NCBI RefSeq assembly: GCF_005870085.1
Contig: NZ_SZNM01000010.1
Location: forward strand, 1-64,000
Length of the DNA stretch: 64,000 nucleotides
Direction of reading: 5' to 3'
DNA from: Aquibacillus sediminis
GTDB taxonomy: Bacteria > Bacillota > Bacilli > Bacillales > Amphibacillaceae
Shown: positions 17,300-26,529 of the stretch, one piece after another
Position numbering within the stretch: the first letter of the stretch is position 1
Layout of the letters: the number at the start of each line of letters is the position of its first letter
Program-made: the position numbers and the translations under genes
Notes under the pieces: generated by a model
The model's database searches: none
The model's input: the letters and a program-made list of their open reading frames with translations, nothing else
Told to the model about the DNA's origin: nothing

Positions 17300-17722
17300 T
17301 TAATTCAATTCAAGTATTTCAGGTTGATCACTTTCGTTCATAATGCGTATTTCACTTGGGTCAATATGTAATACCGTATAATCCGGGTCCTCTGGTCCAT
17401 CAAACCATGGTTCTAAGTCATCATTCCAAAGCCTCTTTTTTATCTCACTCGAATCATAAACGGCAGCTTTCCCTTCTATTTCAAGATATGCATCATTCAA
17501 TCCTTCTCCTTCATACCCAAGTAAAATGTGCACATTATCATTTTTATTAATATCATCGACTTTATGTGTTTGCTTGTTCGTGGCGGTATAAAGCGTAAGG
17601 TCATCATGAAAGAATGTCATATAACGTGAAAAAGGTTTCCCGTCTTTAACGGTTGCAAGTGTACCTAATTGATTATGATCCATCATTTCTTTGGCTTTCT
17701 GTTTTAATTCTGTTTGTTGCAT
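17300..17722 (-). CDS. Pyridoxamine 5'-phosphate oxidase family protein (general stress protein 26-like)
   Basis: A 140-residue split-barrel flavin-binding protein. LGTLATVKDGKPFSRYMTFFH near residues 20-40 is the FMN-binding strand pattern of the PPOX-like group to which B. subtilis YdaG (GSP26) belongs. It lacks the extra segments of true PdxH, so a pyridoxamine oxidase activity is unlikely. An ATG with an AGGAG-type site follows a promoter-like region. The gene is monocistronic and convergent with ltaE. The stress-protein link comes from family knowledge and is not shown by a promoter I can identify. Confidence 0.85.
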   Translation of the reverse strand: MQQTELKQKAKEMMDHNQLGTLATVKDGKPFSRYMTFFHDDLTLYTATNKQTHKVDDINKNDNVHILLGYEGEGLNDAYLEIEGKAAVYDSSEIKKRLWNDDLEPWFDGPEDPDYTVLHIDPSEIRIMNESDQPEILELN

Positions 17723-17950
17723 AACGACACGCTCCTATTTCTATATATTCTTGCTCTCACTCCGTTGATCGCATAAGTATAAGTTAGATAAAGGTTTTCG
17801 TGAAGTACGTTGTTTTAAGGAAACATATAAGCTTAATATGTTCTAAACAGTCGAACATATACAATATAGTTAAGATAGTTGCTAAAACCTTGTGTAATAA
17901 GGTGGATGAAGTTATCCTAGAGGTATCAAATAGGGATGGGAGTTTTAAAG

Positions 17951-18106
17951 ATGTTTGTGGTGATTGTAGTCTGTGTGATCGTGATACTGATTGTTTTAGC
18001 ATTGTCTATCATGACAATTAATAAGGGGTATGGCTATAAACAAACAGTTGATCCATTGCCGAATGACGATGCAAACAAAGCAGAACATGATAACCAGTTG
18101 AAATAG
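17951..18106 (+). CDS. YtzI-like small membrane protein (51 aa)
   Basis: A 51-residue protein with one N-terminal membrane helix (MFVVIVVCVIVILIVLALSI) followed by MTINKGYGYKQTVDPLP and a polar tail. The TVDPLP segment after a helix resembles the YtzI family of short Bacillus membrane proteins; function is unknown. The ATG at 17951 follows GGGATGGGAG, and a good terminator comes 8 bp after the stop, supporting a genuine gene. A longer overlapping reading frame at 17800-18021 has no ribosome site or similarity and was not accepted. Confidence 0.7.
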   Translation: MFVVIVVCVIVILIVLALSIMTINKGYGYKQTVDPLPNDDANKAEHDNQLK

Positions 18107-18114
18107 AATATGGA

Positions 18115-18149
18115 AAAAAACTCCTTCTGTCAGTTTGAGGGAGTTTTTT
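18115..18149 (+). terminator. Terminator of the YtzI-like gene
   Basis: aaaaaactcc pairs with ggagtttttt, a 10-bp stem ending in a T-run, immediately after the small gene. Confidence 0.8.
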
Positions 18150-18286
18150 ATATGTTGTTTTAGGCATAAACACAATCAAGGAATACATAAACTTGAATAT
18201 ACTACTATATCTAAAAGTTTCCTATGACCACTGTCATGCAGAGAATATTCTTATTATGCGTACATTTGGAAAGGAGAAGGGAATTC

Positions 18287-18832
18287 ATGAAGGGGGACGA
18301 CCTTCCTTTAATAGAAAACATGAAGTTTAGAAACCTTTCCGAAAAAAATATGTCCTTTGATCGAGTCTTTGAACATATTATCGATTTTATGAAACAAGAT
18401 CCAAAAGCAAATTACCGGTTAATTGTAGGCACAGACTCCCATGTGCATAAACTGCACACGATTTTCATTACAGGTATTGTGATTAAACGTGAAGGAAAAG
18501 GGGCTTGGTGTTGTTTACTACCTGTTAAAATCAATCGTAAGTTTATGAATTTGCATGAAAAAATTTCAATGGAAACAAGTTTAACCGAACAAGTAGCTTA
18601 TTTGTTCGATGAGGAAAAGAAGAAACAGTTAATTGATATTGTGTTACCACATATTTATCGAGGCAGTTCTTTTACAATGGAAGGGCATATTGATGTTGGT
18701 TTGGAAAAGAGGTCATTGACACGTTTTTTGGCTCAGGAAATGATGACCAGAATTGAATCTGTTGGGTTAGAGCCAATTGTTAAACCTGATGCCTTTGTTG
18801 CTTCGGGGTATGCCAATAAGTTTACTAAATAA
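18287..18832 (+). CDS. Ribonuclease H-like YkuK family protein
   Basis: A 181-residue soluble protein. YRLIVGTDSHVH near residues 44-55 places an acidic residue on the first strand of an RNase H-like fold, and PDAFVASGYANKF ends the protein, as in B. subtilis YkuK (DUF458). The nuclease function is predicted, not demonstrated to my knowledge. The ATG at 18287 is chosen because AAAGGAG lies upstream; the ORF can be read from 18224 but without a ribosome site. A strong terminator shared with the convergent dehydrogenase gene follows directly. Confidence 0.88.
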   Translation: MKGDDLPLIENMKFRNLSEKNMSFDRVFEHIIDFMKQDPKANYRLIVGTDSHVHKLHTIFITGIVIKREGKGAWCCLLPVKINRKFMNLHEKISMETSLTEQVAYLFDEEKKKQLIDIVLPHIYRGSSFTMEGHIDVGLEKRSLTRFLAQEMMTRIESVGLEPIVKPDAFVASGYANKFTK

Positions 18833-18870
18833 GAACATGCAGTAGGTGTATCCACCCTTACTGCATGTTC
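18833..18870. terminator. Terminator between ykuK-like and Fe-alcohol dehydrogenase genes
   Basis: A 12-bp stem (gaacatgcagta with tactgcatgttc) with a longer loop, then tttgtt. It lies between two convergent genes and can act on both. Confidence 0.8.
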
Positions 18871-18879
18871 TTTGTTATA

Positions 18880-20046
18880 TTATAATGCTGCACGGAAGAT
18901 TGCGATGGAATCTTGTTTCGTGAGTTTTTGGAAATTGCCAAACTCTGGACGAGCAATCACCGTTTTGTCTGCCATTTCTTCCACACTATCTTCGGTGATC
19001 TCATAGTCTGCAAGGCGTGATGGTGCTCCAATACTGTTCCAGAATTCCCGCAGTTTTTCTATTCCTTCTAAGGCAACTTCTCGATCTGATTTCCCTTCTG
19101 CCTCCACTTCGAAAACACGCTCTGCTAATTGTTTAAAGCGACCGACATTTGCATCTAATGTATGTTTCATCCAGTGCGGGAACAGAATTGCTAATCCGCC
19201 ACCATGGGGAATGTCGTGAACTGCTGAAACGGCGTGTTCGAGGTTGTGTGTCGCCCAATCGCCTTGGTATCCCATGTTAACCATTCCATTTAGTGCCATT
19301 GTTCCATTGTAAAGGATGGTAGCGCGGTGCTCGTAGCTTTCAAGATCTTCTAATAATTTCGGCGCCGTCTCGATTACTGTTTGAAGTAAACCTTCTACCA
19401 TACGATCCTGTAATAATGTGTTTGTTTCATGATGGAAATAGTGTTCAAGTGCATGTGACATCATGTCCACAATTCCATATACGGTTTGGTTACGTGGTAC
19501 AGAGAAAGTATTCACAGGATCTAAGATTGAAAACTTTGGATAGGCGTACGGACTACCCCAACCATGTTTTTCGTTTGTTTCCCAGTTGGTAATAACAGAT
19601 CCAGCGTTCATCTCTGATCCAGTTGCTGCTAGTGTAAGAACAGTACCAAATGGAAGCGCATCTTCTGCAACAGCTTTCTTTGTTACGATGTCCCAAATAT
19701 CTGTATCTGTTTTTGCACCGACAGCAATTGCTTTTGTACAGTCAATCGTTGATCCTCCACCTACTGCTAGAAGAAAGTCAATCCCTTCTTTTTTACATAT
19801 ATCAATCCCTTTTCGTGCTGTGGACACGCGTGGATTGGGCTCTACGCCAGGAAGTTCAAATACTTCAGCATCAATTTCAGCTAGTTTTTCTTTTACTAGA
19901 TCATACAAACCATTGCGCTTGATACTTCCGCCACCATATACCATTAATACTTTCTTACCGTATTTAGGTACTTCTGCTGTTAATTGTTCTGTTTGTGCTT
20001 TACCAAAAATTAATTTAGTTGGATTATGGTATGTAAAATTGTTCAT
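18880..20046 (-). CDS. NADH-dependent butanol dehydrogenase-type iron alcohol dehydrogenase
   Basis: A 388-residue group III iron-containing alcohol dehydrogenase of the YugJ/YugK/BDH type. It begins [29 protein letters not shown] near residue 95 binds the nucleotide; metal ligands lie in [15 protein letters not shown] (Asp, His) and [16 protein letters not shown] (His). It reduces aldehydes to alcohols and would complement AdhE in fermentation; the natural substrate is not readable. An ATG with AGGAGG-like site is at 20046. No Rex box was found upstream, so it may be regulated separately from adhE. Confidence 0.92.
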   Translation of the reverse strand: MNNFTYHNPTKLIFGKAQTEQLTAEVPKYGKKVLMVYGGGSIKRNGLYDLVKEKLAEIDAEVFELPGVEPNPRVSTARKGIDICKKEGIDFLLAVGGGSTIDCTKAIAVGAKTDTDIWDIVTKKAVAEDALPFGTVLTLAATGSEMNAGSVITNWETNEKHGWGSPYAYPKFSILDPVNTFSVPRNQTVYGIVDMMSHALEHYFHHETNTLLQDRMVEGLLQTVIETAPKLLEDLESYEHRATILYNGTMALNGMVNMGYQGDWATHNLEHAVSAVHDIPHGGGLAILFPHWMKHTLDANVGRFKQLAERVFEVEAEGKSDREVALEGIEKLREFWNSIGAPSRLADYEITEDSVEEMADKTVIARPEFGNFQKLTKQDSIAIFRAAL

Positions 20047-20152
20047 TTATTTGTCCTCCTTAGATGGAATATACTACATCGTAACATATATAGGATGCAA
20101 AATAAGAAAGCTATGCTTAACATAGTGTAACCAAATGTTAACGAGCTATTTA

Positions 20153-20176
20153 GGGACTGGCAAATAACCAGGCCCC
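20153..20176 (-). terminator. Possible terminator of the SDR gene
   Basis: A short G+C-rich imperfect hairpin (gggactgg with ccaggcccc) 5 bp beyond the SDR stop codon. It has no long T-run, so the call is weak. Confidence 0.4.
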
Positions 20177-20180
20177 ATAG

Positions 20181-21068
20181 CTAAGAACTAACCATAGTCC
20201 CTCCATTTACATGAATGACTTGCCCGGATACGTAGGATGAATCATTTGAAGCTAGGTATACATATGCAGGTGCTAACTCATATGGTTGACCCGCCCGATT
20301 CATTGGAGGATTGGTGCCAAATTCAGTTGCAACATATTCGGCAGAAAAGCTAGAAGGGATTAATGGTGTCCAAATCGGACCAGGTGCAACGGCATTCACA
20401 CGGATGCCTTGACCTGCAAGGTTTTGAGATAATGCTCTAGTAAAGCCAACAATTGCCCCTTTCGTAGCGGTATAATCAATCAACTTTTCATTTCCTTCAT
20501 AGGCAACAATTGATGCAGTATTAATAATGGAACTTCCCTTTTTGAGAAATGGAAGAGCAGCTTTCGATAAATAAAAAAATGCATATATATTTGTTTTGAA
20601 TGTATGATCAAATTGGTCATTGGTAATATCTAACAGACTATCTTGAGGGTATTGTACTCCGTGATTATTAATCAAGATATCCAGTTTTCCAAAGTAACGG
20701 ATTGTCTGATCGACTACTGCCTGGCAGTTTTCCGCAATGGTTAAATCACCAACTAACAGTAAACATCGCCTACCTTGTTCTTCCACTTTTTTCTTAGTTC
20801 GCCATGCATCCTCGTTCTCATATTGATAGTAATAAGGTATGACGATGTCTGCCCCTTCCTTGGCAAAAGCGATAGCAGTAGCAGCGCCAATCCCACTATC
20901 TCCGCCAGTAATAATAGCTACTTTATTTTTTAGCTTTCCGGCCCCCTTATAGTTCGGGTCTTCAATGATAGGCCGAGGTGTCATTAAAGATTCGATGCCA
21001 GGTTGTTTAGGTTGGTGTTGAGGCGGGAATTGGTTTGATTGATTAGAAGAACGTTCATGGTTACGCAT
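20181..21068 (-). CDS. SDR family oxidoreductase (YhdF/YhxC-type, N-terminally extended)
   Basis: A 295-residue short-chain dehydrogenase with the roughly 40-residue extension typical of a stress-associated subgroup: a Gln/Pro-rich start, then MTPRPIIEDPNYKGAGKL. The core has TGGDSGIG near 54, NNHGVQYPQ near 133, the catalytic Ser in NTASIVAYEG and YTATKGAIVGFTRAL, and PGPIWTPLIPSSF as the substrate loop. Substrates are unknown; B. subtilis relatives include general stress proteins. The start has AGGAGGA upstream. It stands alone before a large repeat region. Confidence 0.9.
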   Translation of the reverse strand: MRNHERSSNQSNQFPPQHQPKQPGIESLMTPRPIIEDPNYKGAGKLKNKVAIITGGDSGIGAATAIAFAKEGADIVIPYYYQYENEDAWRTKKKVEEQGRRCLLLVGDLTIAENCQAVVDQTIRYFGKLDILINNHGVQYPQDSLLDITNDQFDHTFKTNIYAFFYLSKAALPFLKKGSSIINTASIVAYEGNEKLIDYTATKGAIVGFTRALSQNLAGQGIRVNAVAPGPIWTPLIPSSFSAEYVATEFGTNPPMNRAGQPYELAPAYVYLASNDSSYVSGQVIHVNGGTMVSS

Positions 21069-21253
21069 AACTAGTTTCCTCCTAAGTTAAATATCTACAC
21101 ACTACTATATTCGAATAAATTTCAAGTGTTAACATGCATAAAAATTGACGGCTGGGCTTGTCTGTACGTATAATCAGCGATAGTGTTATACTCGTTAGTT
21201 ACAAAATGACTTATAAGTCACGAGGTTTTTTAAACTGCGCCGCAAAGAATATA

Positions 21254-21536
21254 GAATCTGACGTAACAAGGTAGGGTGAAGGATAACGTAATGAGGGACC
21301 AATTCAAGGGGGATGAACTGGATCGAGGTTCCGCTATTTCAATAAATAGAGCCTAAATACGGGTGAAAGCGGTTCGTGATTCCGCTATTAGGCCTAAAAG
21401 TAGCTAAAATAACTAGAAAAGTGGCGATTAGCGTAATGAGGGACCGCTTAGAAGCCAAAATGGATAAATTTTGCTAAATAACGGAATGAGGTTCCCGCCT
21501 CGATCTACAGGCAGCAAGGTTACGTCTGGGTTTCTA
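21254..21536. repeat. Family A dispersed repeat element, copy 1
   Basis: No gene lies between 21069 and 21586. From 21254 to 21536 the DNA is built from alternating forms of one motif: gcgtaatgagggaccgct on one side and agcggttcgtgattccgctatt, its approximate inverse, on the other, spaced by 40-60 bp. The ends form an inverted repeat: gaatctgacgtaac at about 21254 and gttacgtctgggtttc at about 21519. Similar copies occur at 25400, 38455, 45664 and 61262. Confidence 0.75.
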
Positions 21537-21586
21537 CCAAATTCGATACATACCTAGTAACAGATTCTAAGAAAAGAGGTGGAGTA

Positions 21587-22468
21587 GTGGATCAGCGGAA
21601 AGAGCAAATTATGGAATCAGCTATAAGGTGGTTTTCTAATAAAGGGTATTTTGCAACATCCATGCAAGAAATTGCGGATGACTGTGGAATATCAAAGGGG
21701 CTATTATACAAACATTTTTCCTCCAAAGAAGATTTATTAATGGAAGTTTTTAGATACAATCATGACAAAATGGTACAAAAAGCAGGCTTTATTAAACTTG
21801 ATCCGGATTTATCAAAAGAACAGCGTTTTAGGGGAATGGTAGTTGTAGAATTAGAGGGAATGATAGAGAATAAGGATTTTTTTAATGTGCTTTCCAAATC
21901 ATTACCCATGGATAAAAATAAATTATTTTTCCCATTGTTGAAGAAAATAAGGGGTGAACTGCTTAATTGGCATAAAGAAACCATTTATCATGCATATGGT
22001 GAAAAGGTGAAGGACCATATTTGGGATATAACCATTGTGTTTCAAGCAATGATTAAGGAGTTTACATTTATCCTAACACAAGGAAATATGATCTTAGATT
22101 TAGATGAAGTGGCGGATTTTATCGTAGATTATGTAAATACCATCGTGGAGGCAAGGTTGCCTGAAAAGCCGTTACTTTCTTCAGTTATGATGAGAGAGTT
22201 TGAGGATTTGCAAAAAGGTATGGAACCGAAAACTGTGCAAGAGAAGTTGCAGGAATTGATTCAAAACATGACGCAAACTGTTAGCCGTACTGCTATGAGT
22301 GAACAAGAACGTCAAGATCTTCTTGCTACAGTTGACTTGTTGGCACAGGAAATAAAAGAAAAGCAACCAAGAACTTTTCTAATCCGTGCTTTACTTGCTT
22401 ACATAGAGAAGTATCAAGGATTGAAAAACGATGTGCAAGTTTTTGAAAAGTTATTAGATTTAAGATAG
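21587..22468 (+). CDS. TetR/AcrR family transcriptional regulator (long form)
   Basis: A 293-residue repressor. The DNA-binding domain is within the first 60 residues (IMESAIRWFSNKGYFATSMQ, then EIADDCGISKGLLYKHFSSK). The protein is about 100 residues longer than a usual TetR repressor; the extra C-terminal part is charged and helical (residues 200-293) and may form a coiled-coil or additional dimer contact. GTG start at 21587 after GAGGTGGAG. It ends 23 bp before a 14-helix drug exporter gene and is probably its ligand-responsive regulator. No operator palindrome was evident. Confidence 0.9.
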   Translation: MDQRKEQIMESAIRWFSNKGYFATSMQEIADDCGISKGLLYKHFSSKEDLLMEVFRYNHDKMVQKAGFIKLDPDLSKEQRFRGMVVVELEGMIENKDFFNVLSKSLPMDKNKLFFPLLKKIRGELLNWHKETIYHAYGEKVKDHIWDITIVFQAMIKEFTFILTQGNMILDLDEVADFIVDYVNTIVEARLPEKPLLSSVMMREFEDLQKGMEPKTVQEKLQELIQNMTQTVSRTAMSEQERQDLLATVDLLAQEIKEKQPRTFLIRALLAYIEKYQGLKNDVQVFEKLLDLR

Positions 22469-22491
22469 ATCGATAAAAGGGGATGAAATAG

Positions 22492-23934
22492 ATGGGCAAG
22501 GAACAAACAGAAGGAATGGAAAACATCAATCGCTTACCTATAGTCATTGCGTTACTTGTGGGAGGATTTGTGTCTATTTTAAATCAGACATTATTTGCAA
22601 CAGCTGCACCACATGTTATGGATGAGTTCGGGATTTCAGAGAATTCTGCGCAATGGTTGACTACTATTTTTATGCTTGTAAATGGTGTCATGATCCCAAT
22701 AACAGCATTTTTAATTGAAACCTTTACAACTAGAAGGCTCGTTATGTCGGCAATGTCAATTTTTGGAGTTGGGACATTAATCTGTACGATCGCACCAACG
22801 TTTGAAGTGCTAATGGTTGGTAGAATCGTGCAGGCAAGTGGTGCAGGTATTATGATGCCCTTGATGATGACAATATTCTTAACGATATTTCCGATAGAAA
22901 AACGAGGAACAGCGATGGGGACAGTGGGGCTTGTTATTTCTTTCGCTCCAGCACTTGGACCAACGATTTCTGGATTTGTGGTCGAAAATTATCCATGGCG
23001 TTATATGTTCCTTGTTATTTTACCAATTATCGTAATTGATATTATTCTTTGTTACTTTATCTTGAAAAATGTGACACAACGGACATTTCCGAAAGTCGAT
23101 ATCTTATCGATTATATTATCCTCATTAGGCTTTGGTGGATTGCTTTATGGCTTTAGTAGTGCAGGAAATGTGAATGTAGGTTGGACAGCTCCACAGGTTC
23201 TGATCGCGCTTATTATTGGTGCGATCACATTGACACTCTTTATCGTGAGACAGTTTAAGTTGGAACAACCAATTTTAGAATTCCGAGTACTAAAATATAA
23301 GACATTTACGATTACGACCATAATTGGGATGCTTGTATTTGTGGGCTTAATTGGTTCAGAAACGATTTTACCAATCTACATGCAACAATACGCAGGTTTT
23401 ACTGCATTGGAATCAGGTTTGATGATTATGCCTGGAGCGTTATTGATGGGGGTTATGTCCCCAATAACTGGGCGTATTTTTGACAAGGTTGGGGCTCGTT
23501 GGTTAGCGATCACCGGGCTATCGATTATGACGGTTACCACCTTTTTATTTACAAATCTATCCGCAACGACTTCTTTAACTTATTTAACGATAGTATTTGG
23601 TATTCGTATGTTTGGCATGTCGATGGTCATGATGCCAGTAACTACAGCAGGGTTAAACCAGTTACCACTTAAGTTAATTCCGCATGGTACGGCAATGAAT
23701 AATACGTTAAGACAAGTTGCAGCATCGATTGGAACAGCAATACTTGTCACAGTGATGACGAGCGCGGCTTTGAATTCAGGACAGGACGCAACGCCAAGTG
23801 AATTAATTCATGGGGTCAATGTCGCCTTCTATGTGGCGACTGCTCTAACAGCCGTTGGATTAGTATTAACCTTCTTTATTAGTGGGAAAAAACCAGCAGA
23901 TGAACGGGCGGCTCAAGTGCAAGCGGATAGTTAG
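22492..23934 (+). CDS. DHA2 family MFS multidrug transporter (EmrB/QacA type)
   Basis: A 480-residue proton-coupled exporter with about 14 helices. LNQTLFATAAPHVMDEFGIS near residue 26 and the DHA2 helix-4/5 region GRIVQASGAGIMMPLMMT and APALGPTISGFVVENYPWRY are typical of EmrB/QacA/LmrB proteins. It probably extrudes lipophilic drugs or bile-like compounds from the membrane. Co-transcribed with the preceding TetR gene. The ATG at 22492 has AAAAGGGGATG upstream. There is no EmrA-type adaptor, as expected for a Gram-positive. Confidence 0.92.
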   Translation: MGKEQTEGMENINRLPIVIALLVGGFVSILNQTLFATAAPHVMDEFGISENSAQWLTTIFMLVNGVMIPITAFLIETFTTRRLVMSAMSIFGVGTLICTIAPTFEVLMVGRIVQASGAGIMMPLMMTIFLTIFPIEKRGTAMGTVGLVISFAPALGPTISGFVVENYPWRYMFLVILPIIVIDIILCYFILKNVTQRTFPKVDILSIILSSLGFGGLLYGFSSAGNVNVGWTAPQVLIALIIGAITLTLFIVRQFKLEQPILEFRVLKYKTFTITTIIGMLVFVGLIGSETILPIYMQQYAGFTALESGLMIMPGALLMGVMSPITGRIFDKVGARWLAITGLSIMTVTTFLFTNLSATTSLTYLTIVFGIRMFGMSMVMMPVTTAGLNQLPLKLIPHGTAMNNTLRQVAASIGTAILVTVMTSAALNSGQDATPSELIHGVNVAFYVATALTAVGLVLTFFISGKKPADERAAQVQADS

Positions 23935-23974
23935 ATTTCTTTTAGAACAATATGTGTTATGGTGAATCGAATAA

Positions 23975-24020
23975 TTCCTCCCTTTTTTTCTAAGACTAAC
24001 TTAGACAATAAAGGGAGGAA
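23975..24020 (+). promoter_or_regulatory. Ribosome-site-sequestering hairpin before the amino-acid permease
   Basis: ttcctcccttt (23975-23985) is the exact complement of aaagggaggaa (24010-24020), which is the ribosome site of the permease gene; ctaag/cttag extends the stem inside. The fold would hide the ribosome site 6 nt before the ATG at 24027. It is not a terminator, because no T-run follows. It may make translation depend on an RNA-binding factor, temperature or upstream ribosomes. Confidence 0.55.
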
Positions 24021-24026
24021 AGGCAT

Positions 24027-25385
24027 ATGGGGCAAAAAAAGAAATCTGAAACAAAAAATTTAACATGGTGGAAGCTAGCGTTAGTCGGTATTGGTAGCAT
24101 TATTGGTACGGGCTACTTTCTAGGTTCTAGTATTGCGATTAAACAAGCTGGTCCCTCAGCTGCTTTTGCTTTTGTTATAGCTGCTATCACTACCTATATT
24201 GTGTTTGATTCCCTTGCCAAACTTACAGCTGACCACCCGGAAAAAGGTTCCTTCCGTTCTTATGCTAAAAAGGCGTTTGGCCGTTGGGCTGGATTTAGTA
24301 ATGGTTGGGTATATTGGTCATCAGAACTATTAATAATGGGGAGTCAATTAACTGCTCTTGGGATCTTCTCAAAGTTTTGGTTTCCTAACACACCGATTTG
24401 GTTATTTGTGACGATTTATGGTGTTCTTGGAATTATTGTTATTTTAACTGGAATTCATGGGTTTGAACGTTTTGAAAATGTAGCAGCAGTAGTGAAAGTA
24501 GCTGCAATCTTGATGTTTATTATCATCGCTGGCGCAGCCATCTTTGGTTTGCTTGATGGAGAACGTCCTCAGTCGTCTGTAGAAGTAAGCTTACAAGGAC
24601 TGTTGCCAAATGGTGTCATGGGTTTATGGACTGCAATGATTTTTGCGTTTTACTCATTTGGTGGTATAGAAATTATGGGGATTATGGCTAATGATTTAAA
24701 AGATCCCAAACAAGCGCCGAAGTCTGGTCGTGTCATGCTTTCGACTTTGGCAACTATCTATGTCATTTCCATTGTTTTAGCTGTTTATTTAGTATCATGG
24801 GATAAGTTCACTGCAGATGAGAGTCCATTCATTGTTGCTTTAGCTAGTTATGATTTAAACTTTGTGCCGCATGTTTTTAATGGTGCATTAATCATTGCAG
24901 GCTTTTCCACAATGGTTGCGTCTCTCTATGCGATTACAACGATCATGGTTACGTTATCCAACGATGGAGATGCCCCCAAGTTCTTTTCCAAGACTAGTAA
25001 AAGAAATATTCCATTTCGAGCATTAGGGCTGACAGTAGTAGGATTACTTGTTTCGATCGTCGTTTCATTGCTATTGCCTGATAAAATTTATGAATATTTT
25101 ACAACTGCTGCGGGTCTAATGTTGTTATATACTTGGTTGTTTATTTTATTTTCCTATCGAAAATTAATGCCCCTGGGAGCAGGGGGGAAGATGAAGCAAT
25201 CCATTGGGGTTGTCTTTATTGTTGTGGCCGTTTCAGGGACATTATTTAATGGCGATAGCCGCCCCGGATTTTTTGTTAGTGTCGCTTTTCTTCTATTAAT
25301 TGGGATTGTTACTTATATGATGCGTAACAAGTGGAAAAAACAGCCGAAAAAAACAACCCCTGGTTCATTATTTAAGAAGCAGTAG
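24027..25385 (+). CDS. Amino acid permease (APC superfamily)
   Basis: A 452-residue amino acid/proton symporter or exchanger with about 12 helices. GIGSIIGTGYFLGSSIAIKQ near residue 21 is the unwound first helix that binds the alpha-amino and carboxyl groups; FAFYSFGGIEIMGIMANDLK near residue 205 corresponds to helix 6 with the conserved Gly-Glu. The substrate is not predictable from sequence. It lies 92 bp after the drug exporter and is probably separate from it. An inverted repeat masks its ribosome site. Confidence 0.92.
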   Translation: MGQKKKSETKNLTWWKLALVGIGSIIGTGYFLGSSIAIKQAGPSAAFAFVIAAITTYIVFDSLAKLTADHPEKGSFRSYAKKAFGRWAGFSNGWVYWSSELLIMGSQLTALGIFSKFWFPNTPIWLFVTIYGVLGIIVILTGIHGFERFENVAAVVKVAAILMFIIIAGAAIFGLLDGERPQSSVEVSLQGLLPNGVMGLWTAMIFAFYSFGGIEIMGIMANDLKDPKQAPKSGRVMLSTLATIYVISIVLAVYLVSWDKFTADESPFIVALASYDLNFVPHVFNGALIIAGFSTMVASLYAITTIMVTLSNDGDAPKFFSKTSKRNIPFRALGLTVVGLLVSIVVSLLLPDKIYEYFTTAAGLMLLYTWLFILFSYRKLMPLGAGGKMKQSIGVVFIVVAVSGTLFNGDSRPGFFVSVAFLLLIGIVTYMMRNKWKKQPKKTTPGSLFKKQ

Positions 25386-25399
25386 GGGTGGATGTAACG

Positions 25400-25612
25400 G
25401 AAGAAGGTGGGTTGTGCAAGGAGGAACCGGTTCGTGGTTCCGCTAAAGGCTCGAAAAGTAGCAATAATGCGGACGAAGCGGTCTTAAATTCCGCTAATGC
25501 TCTGAAAGTAAATGAAAAAGGCCATCAAATAAGTGAATAGCGGAATGAGGAACCGCTCAACCGCTAAAAAGGGCTTTAAAAAGGAGAATAGCGGAATGAG
25601 GGACCGCCTAAA
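25400..25612. repeat. Family A dispersed repeat element, copy 2
   Basis: The space between the permease and the LysE gene has four alternating motif units: ggaaccggttcgtggttccgct, agcggtcttaaattccgctaat, aatagcggaatgaggaaccgct and aatagcggaatgagggaccg. Outer inverted ends are weak or lost in this copy. No ORF. Confidence 0.7.
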
Positions 25613-25666
25613 GTGTTTAACCAGTCCCTCTATTAACATTAACTATTCTAGGTTTTAGAAAAGAGC

Positions 25667-26302
25667 TTAAGATCCAAATAATAGTTGTATGGCTTGGTAA
25701 CCAAAGTAAACACCAAAGCCAACTAAAGAAAGCCCAGATAAAATAGAAATAAGCACAAGGATTCGGTCGGTTAAAATTTTTCTGAAACCACTGGAAACGA
25801 CAGCCATAGAAAAATCCCATACTAATAATCCTGTAATAATAGCTCCACTGTAAAGTAAAAGGTGTGGTGTGTCATATTGTGTGGTTGTTTTTGCAAGGAC
25901 GGATCCGTAAATACCTAACCAAAATAAAATGGATAGTGGGTTAGATAAGGCTAAAATAAACCCTGTAAAAAACGTCTTGGAATGTGAGTCATCACTGTTA
26001 CGGCTGTTTTGGGTGTTTATGTTGTTTGCCCCAAGCAGACTTTCTATTCCAGTGTAAAGTAATACAAAACAACCAAACGACCAAAGAAATGCTTTCATAA
26101 ACGGTATCTCCAAGAAATGTACAACACCAAAATAAACAGCTAACATAAATAAAATATCTGCTGTAACAGATCCCAATCCAATTAACCAAGCATGAGAAAA
26201 CCCGTTCTTAATCCCCTTGTCCAATTGTGCAGCATTAATTGGACCAATTGGTGCAGCTAAAGAAAGTCCTAGTACTACATAGCTAAAAAATATAGACATC
26301 AT
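25667..26302 (-). CDS. LysE family translocator (amino acid exporter)
   Basis: A 211-residue membrane protein with six helices and the family signature SLAAPIGPINAAQLDKGIKN near residue 15. LysE/RhtB proteins export amino acids or related amphipathic compounds driven by the proton gradient; the substrate here is unknown. The start was set at the ATG at 26302 because AGGGAGAG lies just upstream; the reading can be extended 10 codons to 26332 without a ribosome site. It faces the permease gene across a repeat region. Confidence 0.87.
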   Translation of the reverse strand: MMSIFFSYVVLGLSLAAPIGPINAAQLDKGIKNGFSHAWLIGLGSVTADILFMLAVYFGVVHFLEIPFMKAFLWSFGCFVLLYTGIESLLGANNINTQNSRNSDDSHSKTFFTGFILALSNPLSILFWLGIYGSVLAKTTTQYDTPHLLLYSGAIITGLLVWDFSMAVVSSGFRKILTDRILVLISILSGLSLVGFGVYFGYQAIQLLFGS

Positions 26303-26456
26303 TGCTCTCTCCCTTATTAACAGCTTGTACATGTCTATTCATTAGCAAGTTTTTTTAATACAATAGTATTAAATTTTTTTAAAAATAAATTGAAAACTTC
26401 ATTTAGTGGTGCCTTCAACCTCAGGGATCTGCAGCCCTTAAAATTACTGACAATAA

Positions 26457-26503
26457 AACCCCACTTATGTTCTAAAGTTTTCCTTGTAGAATGAAGTGGG
26501 GTT
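26457..26503 (-). repeat. Long inverted repeat upstream of the LysE gene
   Basis: aaccccactt and aagtggggtt form perfect arms, extended inside by ttct/agaa. The arms and the internal spacing resemble the 3' hairpin of the element at 36611-36657. It lies between the minus-strand 79-aa gene and the LysE gene and is probably a fragment of the same repeat family. Confidence 0.5.
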
Positions 26504-26529
26504 CTTACTAGTTCCATACAGAATAATAA

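Noticed and set aside
17800-18021. A 73-codon open frame upstream of the YtzI-like gene
   Set aside because: No ribosome site and no plausible composition; the real gene is the 51-codon frame at 17951-18106, which has a ribosome site and terminator.
19586-20125. 179-codon plus-strand frame over the butanol dehydrogenase
   Set aside because: Antisense shadow of a gene with intact catalytic motifs; no supporting start signal.
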